Shown here piece after piece: positions 58,299 through 64,000 of a stretch of DNA of 64,000 nt. Position 1 is the first letter of the stretch; each line of letters opens with the position of its first letter. Source of the stretch: Gammaproteobacteria bacterium. GTDB taxonomy: Bacteria > Pseudomonadota > Gammaproteobacteria > Arenicellales > UBA868. The stretch spans positions 91,968 through 155,967 of the forward strand of contig JAKUQR010000005.1 of the NCBI GenBank assembly GCA_022450155.1. Direction: 5' to 3'. The notes below the pieces were generated by a model. That model did no database searches, was not told the DNA's origin, and worked only from the letters and a program-made list of their open reading frames with translations. A program made the translations under genes and the position numbers.

Positions 58299-59546
58299 CT
58301 AGTGCCCACGACCCAGTTCCAGCTGTAATGCTTCTGTCAGTTGTCGATACTGCGATAACGCATTGTACAACTGGGTTGAAATTCTGAGGTAACGTCCAGC
58401 CGGTGAAGGCCACGCTGACAAGGAAACCTCAATCCCGTATTGACGCCTCAAAATCTGCTTGAGAGGGTCGATAACATGGTAATCGGTGAAAGTTGTTTCC
58501 ACTGACCCAGGCAGGCAGATAGTTGCCAACGAACCAATCATGTCTACCGGGCAAGGCAACTCCAGACCCAACTCCTGACAGATCAGATCGCGGGCTTCGA
58601 CCGCAAGCGCTCGATTTCTTACCATTATGCCAGCCCACCCCTCGTTGGAGATACCATCCATGTAGTCAATGAGCGCCGGCAGGGTAAGAAACCCAGTCAG
58701 GTCGCGGGTGCCTATCCAGTCGAATTCCAAACGAAATCGCGTGCTCTCCCCGACTGGCCTATTCATACCATGGCTGATTGTCAGTGGATGAAGGTTTGAC
58801 TGATGCTCCGACCTGACATAAAGAAAAGCCGTGCCCTTTGGCGCACACATCCACTTGTGGCAATTGCCCGTATAGTAATCCGCCCCCAGCTCAGCCAGTC
58901 TGAGCGGCAACATGCCGGGTGCGTGCGCCCCATCGACCAGAACTTGAATGCCGCGTTGTTGTACTGCAGGAACAATGTCCTCAAGCGGCATTATCAGTGC
59001 AGTTGGACTTGTAATATGATCAATTAACAGAATGCGTGTACGCGACGTACATCCCTTCAGTATTCTCTCGATGACTTCATTCGAATCGGAACCGGGAAAC
59101 GGCAAATTAATCAGATCAACTTCGGCGCCCGTTCTCTCGGCAAAAAAACGAGCTGCATTGGAACAAGCGTTATAACCGTGGTCAGTTATCAGAACACGAT
59201 CGCCGGCAATCAGGTTTAGATTTGACAGGACTGTAGTGACACCCATTGTTGCATTGTCTACAAATACTAGATCTGACGCCGGTGCCCCCAAGAATAATCC
59301 TAACGCCTCACGAGCAGTCTCCAGCAAGTCAGGCAGATCTTGCTCAAAAAACCGCAGCGTGTTGTATTCCATTTGCTGACGCAGCTGCGTCTGTTGCTCG
59401 AGGATTCGGTTCGGGCATGCACCGAATGAACCGTGATTCAGATGGAGGACATCCGGATCGAGCGACCATAGATCCGGACGGTATAGAACTTCTTCGGTCA
59501 TATCTGCCCCGGTGTATTTTCCGGCTGCCGCTGTTTCTCGGGCCAT
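58299..59546 (-). CDS. class V aminotransferase, isopenicillin-N epimerase-like
   Basis: A fold-type I PLP protein of 415 residues. Motifs are HLNHGSFGACPNRIL, FVDNATMGVTTVL, VLVDGAHAPGML (the PLP Asp) and the Schiff-base Lys in YTGNCHKWMCAPKGTAFLYV. Family members include CefD-type epimerases and cysteine desulfurase-like enzymes, and many bacterial relatives have no known substrate. A shorter start at the Met of MTEEVLYRPDLWS (59501) is preceded by a GGGG stretch and is at least as likely. Stand-alone. Confidence 0.85.
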   Translation of the reverse strand: MARETAAAGKYTGADMTEEVLYRPDLWSLDPDVLHLNHGSFGACPNRILEQQTQLRQQMEYNTLRFFEQDLPDLLETAREALGLFLGAPASDLVFVDNATMGVTTVLSNLNLIAGDRVLITDHGYNACSNAARFFAERTGAEVDLINLPFPGSDSNEVIERILKGCTSRTRILLIDHITSPTALIMPLEDIVPAVQQRGIQVLVDGAHAPGMLPLRLAELGADYYTGNCHKWMCAPKGTAFLYVRSEHQSNLHPLTISHGMNRPVGESTRFRLEFDWIGTRDLTGFLTLPALIDYMDGISNEGWAGIMVRNRALAVEARDLICQELGLELPCPVDMIGSLATICLPGSVETTFTDYHVIDPLKQILRRQYGIEVSLSAWPSPAGRYLRISTQLYNALSQYRQLTEALQLELGRGH

Positions 59547-59775
59547 TCAGTAACGAGTCACTGTTGTCGATTTCAAGCTCGGACCCGGTGTTGCGTTTTA
59601 TGTGAAAGCATTCACTTATTCATTTCACTCATAATTTTACCAACAAAAAGTTTCGACAATACGGTGTCCGTTGAGGCAGCACTCTCTTACCGGACCAGGA
59701 TAGCCTACGTATTCGAAATAGAACCAGCTTACCCGGACCTGAACCCGTGCCGTTGACTGCGATATCATCTGGTTT

Positions 59776-60249
59776 ATGACCACTCCTGAGGACATCACCG
59801 TAGTCCGTACAGACCCGCGCCAGCCTGAAAACAGAGCCCTGATCGAGTCGCTGGATAACTACATGTTGGCGCTATACCCGGCAGAAAGCACCCACCGAAT
59901 CGACCTGACTACTCTGGCCTCGGAGAATGCTCGCTTTTATTCTGCTCTGCTAAACGCTACCGTGGTCGGTTGCGGCGGTATTCTACTTGCACCCGGTTAC
60001 GCTGAAATCAAGCGCATTTTTGTATCACCCCAAGCCCGGGGTCTGGGCATCGGTCGCAGGTTACTGACGGCATTGGAAACAGAAGCGCGATCTCTTGATT
60101 TTGCTCTGCTACGGCTCGAAACAGGTATCTACCAGCTTGAAGCACTGGCCCTGTTTGAAGTTATGGGATTTACAACCTGTTCAAGTTTTGGCAACTACCC
60201 GCCCGATGACCCAAACAGTATTTTTATGGAAAAACGCTTGGGCACTTGA
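59776..60249 (+). CDS. GNAT family N-acetyltransferase
   Basis: A 157-residue acetyltransferase. The acetyl-CoA binding motif A is complete: IKRIFVSPQARGLGIGRRLLTALE (V-x4-RGxGIG). Motif B follows as LLRLETGIYQLEALALFEVMGF. A similar layout is seen in small stand-alone amino-group acetyltransferases. The acceptor substrate is unknown. The 229-nt gap before it shows nothing. Confidence 0.9.
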   Translation: MTTPEDITVVRTDPRQPENRALIESLDNYMLALYPAESTHRIDLTTLASENARFYSALLNATVVGCGGILLAPGYAEIKRIFVSPQARGLGIGRRLLTALETEARSLDFALLRLETGIYQLEALALFEVMGFTTCSSFGNYPPDDPNSIFMEKRLGT

Positions 60250-60363
60250 ATGCCAGAATGTCCATGATATCGCCAACACTGCCGAGAATCATGCTAACCC
60301 CAACAACAGAATCCAATTCACGGGGCATGGCAACCCAAGAAACAACCCGCTTAGACTAGGTAC

Positions 60364-61152
60364 TCAAAGAATCTGTGACAGGAACAGTTTTGTTCTTTCG
60401 TTCTGAGGATTATTAAAGAATTCCTGGGGCACGTTCTGCTCCACGATCTGTCCTTCATCCATAAAGATAATTCGATCGGCGACTCGGTCTGCAAACCCCA
60501 TTTCGTGGGTGACCACCAACATCGTCATGCCTGATTCTGCCAGCTCGATCATCGTGTCCAATACTTCCTTGATCATCTCCGGATCAAGTGCCGACGTTGG
60601 CTCGTCAAACAGCATTACCTTGGGCTGCATTGCCAGGGCCCTGGCAATGGCGACACGTTGTTGCTGACCACCGGAGAGCTGGCCTGGATATTTGTCGGCC
60701 TGTTCGGGAATATGAACCCGATTAAGGTATTCCATCGCCAACTTTTCGGCTTCCGACTTAGCCATCTTCTGTACCCAGTGAGGTGACAAGGCGCAGTTCT
60801 GGAGCACCGTCAGATGTGGGAATAGATTGAATGACTGAAACACCATGCCCACTTCGGATCGTACCTTGTCGACATTCTTGAGATTTTCATCCAGTTTTAC
60901 ACCCGTTACCTCGATATCACCCTCTTGATGCTCTTCGAGTCGGTTGATACACCGGATAAGCGTCGACTTGCCAGACCCGGACGGTCCGCAAATGACGATA
61001 CGTTCGCCGGTATGCACGTCCAGATCGATGCCGTTCAGCGCCTGAAAGTCACCAAAATATTTGCTTACCTTTTTTAGGGATATGATTACTTCCGAAGAAA
61101 CTACAGAGGCTACGTGACCTTCCTGCTCGCTGACTGAGGGTTGATTATCCAT
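60364..61152 (-). CDS. aapP: general L-amino acid ABC transporter ATP-binding protein
   Basis: A 262-residue polar amino acid importer ATPase. Walker [13 protein letters not shown], signature [16 protein letters not shown], Walker [15 protein letters not shown] and H-loop VVTHEMGFA are intact. The ~20-residue N-terminal lead before [12 protein letters not shown] is longer than in GlnQ, as in AapP. It ends the aapJ-aapQ-aapM-aapP operon, 31 nt after aapM. Confidence 0.93.
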   Translation of the reverse strand: MDNQPSVSEQEGHVASVVSSEVIISLKKVSKYFGDFQALNGIDLDVHTGERIVICGPSGSGKSTLIRCINRLEEHQEGDIEVTGVKLDENLKNVDKVRSEVGMVFQSFNLFPHLTVLQNCALSPHWVQKMAKSEAEKLAMEYLNRVHIPEQADKYPGQLSGGQQQRVAIARALAMQPKVMLFDEPTSALDPEMIKEVLDTMIELAESGMTMLVVTHEMGFADRVADRIIFMDEGQIVEQNVPQEFFNNPQNERTKLFLSQIL

Positions 61153-61183
61153 GTTCTACTCCGTATCCGATCTTGGTATCTTT

Positions 61184-62506
61184 CTATTTGTACTGTCCAC
61201 CCAACTTACGCTCTAAGCGTTGACTATAACGTGACATCGTAAAGCAGCAAACAAAAAAGATAACAGCTGTTAACAGAAACGGTTCGTGAAATTCGCCACG
61301 CCACGGTACATCGTTACTCATGGCTCTCGTCATCGCAAGAATATCAAACATACCCACGATGAACACCAGTGTTGTATCTTTGAACAGTCCAATAAAGTTG
61401 CCGACTATATTGGGTATCATAAATTTAAGAGCCTGCGGCATGACCACAAGGCCCATCGACTGCCAATACCCCAAACCAATCGAACTCGCCGCTTCGTATT
61501 GACCTTTGGGAATCGCCTGTAAGCCGCTTCGCACCACCTCCGCCATATAACAAGAGGAAAATAGGCAGACCGCTGGGATGACCTGGGTCAGTTTGTTCAA
61601 CTCGAAACCCTCGGGCATAAACAGCGGAAACATGGCCGTTGCCATAAACAATATGGTAATCAGAGGCACTGAGCGGAACACTTCAATAAATGTCACAGTC
61701 AACGCTTTGATAACTGGTAGTCGTGAACGACGACCAAGCGCCAAAATAATGCCAGCAGGTAGTCCCACCGTAATACCGAACCCGGATATCACCAATGTGA
61801 GAAAAAATCCACCGATCCGTACCGAGGCCACATGATCCAGACCCCAGCCCCGTATCAGATACCCTACGATCACCGCCAGGACAGCGAACAGAGCCATCAG
61901 GGCATAGGTGTGCTGTTTTTCTGGAATTATTCGATCGACCAGTTTCCAACGCAGTGTGTCGGCCAGGGACACCCTGAAAACCTTGTCACCTACCCAGTCA
62001 GTGGTGTTGTAAACCAAATTTATAATCGTCAATGGCACCATAAAACTCATGAACCAAGAACGTTCGCCACCCAGAAAAAGATAAGCCGCCAGGAAAGGAT
62101 AAAGGCCGATTGCCCCGGCAGCGATCAGAAATTTTCGCTTGACACCAGGCACCCAGAGAGGAATCAACCAAATGATGAGGATCAGAAACCCAAGAATAAC
62201 CCGCCACTGTCCGTCCTTATAGCGCCCGAACATAATGTTGTTGAACCACACACGCACTCCTGCCCAGCAGGCGCCAAGTATGGGGATCCCGTTCTCATCC
62301 TTACCCAATATTGCAAAACATTCCCGCCGGTCCTTCGCTTCCCAAACACCATTGAGTATCGCCCATGAAAAAATACCCCAAACGACGTTGTAGATGAGCA
62401 CGATGCAGACGATCGATAGAATAGTATTGATCCAGGAGCTGAAGAGGTTCTCGCGCGCCCAACGCGCTGAGCGGACCGCGATACTGCTTGTGGCTGCTTG
62501 ATTCAC
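61184..62506 (-). CDS. aapM: general L-amino acid ABC transporter permease AapM
   Basis: A 440-residue permease, longer than usual HisM-type proteins as expected for AapM. An extra N-terminal membrane segment region (about residues 18-185) precedes the core permease domain. The EAA loop appears as EAASSIGLGYWQSMGLVVMPQALK, with VEVFRSVPLITILFMAT at the start of the core. It begins 1 nt after aapQ ends, so translation is coupled. Confidence 0.93.
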   Translation of the reverse strand: MNQAATSSIAVRSARWARENLFSSWINTILSIVCIVLIYNVVWGIFSWAILNGVWEAKDRRECFAILGKDENGIPILGACWAGVRVWFNNIMFGRYKDGQWRVILGFLILIIWLIPLWVPGVKRKFLIAAGAIGLYPFLAAYLFLGGERSWFMSFMVPLTIINLVYNTTDWVGDKVFRVSLADTLRWKLVDRIIPEKQHTYALMALFAVLAVIVGYLIRGWGLDHVASVRIGGFFLTLVISGFGITVGLPAGIILALGRRSRLPVIKALTVTFIEVFRSVPLITILFMATAMFPLFMPEGFELNKLTQVIPAVCLFSSCYMAEVVRSGLQAIPKGQYEAASSIGLGYWQSMGLVVMPQALKFMIPNIVGNFIGLFKDTTLVFIVGMFDILAMTRAMSNDVPWRGEFHEPFLLTAVIFFVCCFTMSRYSQRLERKLGGQYK

Positions 62507-62507
62507 C

Positions 62508-63668
62508 CTATCGCTCTACCAGCTGCACGCTTTTGTTGTAGACATTCAGGAATGCCGAAATTGTTAAACTGACCGAGCCGTAGAACAGCATTGTCAGCGC
62601 GACAATTTCGATCGCGTAACCGGATTGATTTAGTGATGTCTGCATGAACAGTGCGGTAATCTCCGAATAGCCGATCGCGACCGCTAGAGACGAGTTCTTC
62701 ACGACGTTCATCCAGTGACTGATCATCGTGGGTACGATCGCACGCAGAGCCTGGGGTATGATTACCAAACGCAGCGCCAGGCCCCGAGTCAAACCAATCG
62801 ATAGTGCGGCCTCTGTCTGCCCTTTATTCACAGATAATATGCCGGCACGCACGGACTCAGCCATGTAGGCACTGTGGTAAACCGAAAGTGCGATCACCAG
62901 GGTGATAAAGGCCGGTGGCACACGCCAACCACCCCTTAAGTTGAATCCTTTAAGAATCGGCACTTCCCATCCGATTGGCTGGCCGGCAATGAAATAGGCT
63001 ACGACCGGGACAACCACAATTATGCCCAGGCCCCAGGAGTATTTCGGTATGACGCGACCGGTTGAATTTTGCACTTTACGCGCATGTCGGAACAATACGA
63101 CCACCGCAATGATTGCAATGACAATTCCCGCGGCAACTAGTCCGCTCCCCGAATCAAAAAATGCCGAGGGACCATAAAAACCACGATTATTGAGGAAGAA
63201 TATGTCTAGGTAGAAAACATCAAAACTCTTTTTAGGCTTAGGCAAAAATGCAAGTAACAAAAGATACCAGTAAATGATCTGGAGTAACAAGGGCGTGTTT
63301 CTTAAGATCTCCACGTAGGCCGCAGCAACTTTTGCCACCAGCCAGTTTGAAGACAAACGAAGAATGCCGACAAAAAATCCGAGTGCCGTCGTTCCGATAA
63401 TCCCCAAGCAAGCGACCAACAATGAGTTAAGAATCGCAACCAGGTAAACCCTGCCGTAGGTATCCCCGGCTTTATAGTCGATCATGTGAAAGTCGGTATC
63501 AAAACCGGCGGTGATCCATAAGAAATCAAATCCGGTTTTCATGTCGCGGGCAGTCATGTTCTCGTTGGTGTTCGTGTACAGGTAGAACACCCCCCAGGCG
63601 ACAAGCGAAAACGTCAGAACCTGAAAGAATACGGCTCTGATCTTTTCGTTATAGATGAGATTTAGCAT
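62508..63668 (-). CDS. aapQ: general L-amino acid ABC transporter permease AapQ
   Basis: A permease of about 386 residues, first of the pair. The open frame extends upstream to 63707, but those codons lie inside the hairpin at 63684-63714. I therefore start at the ATG 63668 (MLNLIYNEKIRAVFFQVLTF). Core motifs are YVEILRNTPLLLQIIYWYLL and the EAA loop EAALSIGLTRGLALRLVIIPQ. Membrane domain layout matches AapQ, with a large insertion around residues 145-245. Confidence 0.92.
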   Translation of the reverse strand: MLNLIYNEKIRAVFFQVLTFSLVAWGVFYLYTNTNENMTARDMKTGFDFLWITAGFDTDFHMIDYKAGDTYGRVYLVAILNSLLVACLGIIGTTALGFFVGILRLSSNWLVAKVAAAYVEILRNTPLLLQIIYWYLLLLAFLPKPKKSFDVFYLDIFFLNNRGFYGPSAFFDSGSGLVAAGIVIAIIAVVVLFRHARKVQNSTGRVIPKYSWGLGIIVVVPVVAYFIAGQPIGWEVPILKGFNLRGGWRVPPAFITLVIALSVYHSAYMAESVRAGILSVNKGQTEAALSIGLTRGLALRLVIIPQALRAIVPTMISHWMNVVKNSSLAVAIGYSEITALFMQTSLNQSGYAIEIVALTMLFYGSVSLTISAFLNVYNKSVQLVER

Positions 63669-63683
63669 AGAAATGGCTGTACA

Positions 63684-63714
63684 AAAGGGCATGCGCGATG
63701 AGCGCATGCCCTTT
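63684..63714 (-). terminator. strong hairpin between aapJ and aapQ (attenuator-like)
   Basis: A perfect 13-bp inverted repeat, AAAGGGCATGCGC and GCGCATGCCCTTT around a 5-nt loop, in the 76-nt gap between aapJ and aapQ. On the minus strand it is followed by only a short T-rich tract, so partial termination or 3'-end protection of the aapJ message is more likely than full stop. That would give more binding protein than permease. Confidence 0.8.
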
Positions 63715-63744
63715 GTTTTACGACTTACTTATAACGATTGCCGA

Positions 63745-64000
63745 TTAACGGAAAGGCGGCGAATACATCAGGCCACCCTGGTTCCAAAGCGCGTTTTGAG
63801 AACCGGCTCTGGTGATACCAATGCCGCGTTCACCACCACCCATGTAGGCTTCGTAAACTTCAGCATAGTTTCCGACCTGGCTGACAATGTCATAGGCCCA
63901 ATCTTTGCTCAGCCCCAAACCTTCGTGCAGATTGCCTTCAACACCAAGCATACGCTTGATTTCGGCATTCGTAGTCGAAGATCTGACGCTTTCCACATTA
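63745..64000 (-). CDS. aapJ: general L-amino acid ABC transporter substrate-binding protein, C-terminal part
   Basis: The last ~85 codons of the binding protein; the gene continues beyond the right edge. The visible text matches the AapJ C-terminus: NAEIKRMLGVEGNLHEGLGL, WAYDIVSQVGNYAEVYE and the ending NALWNQGGLMYSPPFR. First gene of aapJQMP. It scavenges many L-amino acids from the periplasm. Confidence 0.9.
   Translation of the reverse strand, partial: NVESVRSSTTNAEIKRMLGVEGNLHEGLGLSKDWAYDIVSQVGNYAEVYEAYMGGGERGIGITRAGSQNALWNQGGLMYSPPFR

Noticed and set aside
58289..58300. Perfect palindrome AGGCCCGGGCCT between convergent genes
   Set aside because: No loop and no T-run; most likely chance in a GC-rich gene junction.
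9008..59546. Beta-lactam biosynthesis, suggested by IPNS-like, beta-lactamase-like and CefD-like genes
   Set aside because: The genes are 1-50 kb apart, each belongs to a broad family, and no ACV synthetase is present.

Overview
The window reads as a chromosomal segment of a heterotrophic gammaproteobacterium, probably free-living and aerobic. The strongest evidence is the housekeeping gene order queA-tgt-yajC-secD-secF followed by nrdR-ribD-ribE-ribBA, and the yciB-bolA pair. I cannot name a genus. The AapJQMP amino-acid transporter and the many acyl-CoA, oxygenase and PLP enzymes suggest a scavenger of amino acids, organic acids and perhaps phosphonates. No phage, transposase or CRISPR array was seen.

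Layout. 1-8.8 kb (minus): queuosine synthesis, Sec accessory subunits and riboflavin synthesis, cut by the left edge inside ribBA. 9-14.8 kb: single metabolic genes, tRNA-Leu(CAA), a VOC/DapA-family pair, yciB and bolA. 14.9-20.4 kb (plus): gcvT-gcvH-gcvP-lipA, a glycine cleavage operon that carries its own lipoyl synthase. 20.3-25.5 kb (minus): a Cys/Met PLP lyase, an HNH nuclease, an MFS carrier and a solitary fused double ATPase of the peptide ABC type. 25.7-30.1 kb (plus): kynurenine formamidase, kynureninase, an indoleamine 2,3-dioxygenase-type protein and a HisC-like aminotransferase, forming a compact tryptophan-to-anthranilate operon that uses IDO rather than the usual bacterial TDO.

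30.1-34.6 kb (minus): an SDR with a degenerate active site, an enolase-superfamily enzyme and an AceE-like E1. The E1 is divergent from an Lrp/AsnC regulator. Behind that regulator (34.7-41.9 kb, plus) lies a catabolic operon: thiolase-like protein, SMP-30 lactonase-like protein, HMG-CoA lyase, class III CoA-transferase and Baeyer-Villiger-type monooxygenase. 41.9-49.9 kb (minus) is a second apparent operon: a Dpp-type binding protein and two permeases without an ATPase, then a hydratase/hydroxyacyl-CoA dehydrogenase fusion, an acyl-CoA dehydrogenase and a carnitine-dehydrogenase-like enzyme. Together these look like uptake plus oxygenative and beta-oxidative breakdown of an unidentified substrate.

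49.9-55.8 kb is a patchwork. It holds a gene-end remnant fused to a truncated PaaA-like gene, a pair of diverged intergenic repeats, a decayed tRNA-Asn with adjoining direct repeats (a possible integration scar), and an HD-domain oxygenase plus a PhyH-type 2-oxoglutarate oxygenase resembling the PhnZ/PhnY (or TmpB/TmpA) carbon-phosphorus bond cleaving pair. An intact exonuclease/endonuclease/phosphatase-family gene and a second PhyH oxygenase follow. 55.8-60.3 kb has fatty-acid type enzymes, a class V aminotransferase and a GNAT protein. 60.4-64 kb (minus) is aapJQMP, with a strong hairpin between aapJ and aapQ; aapJ is cut by the right edge.
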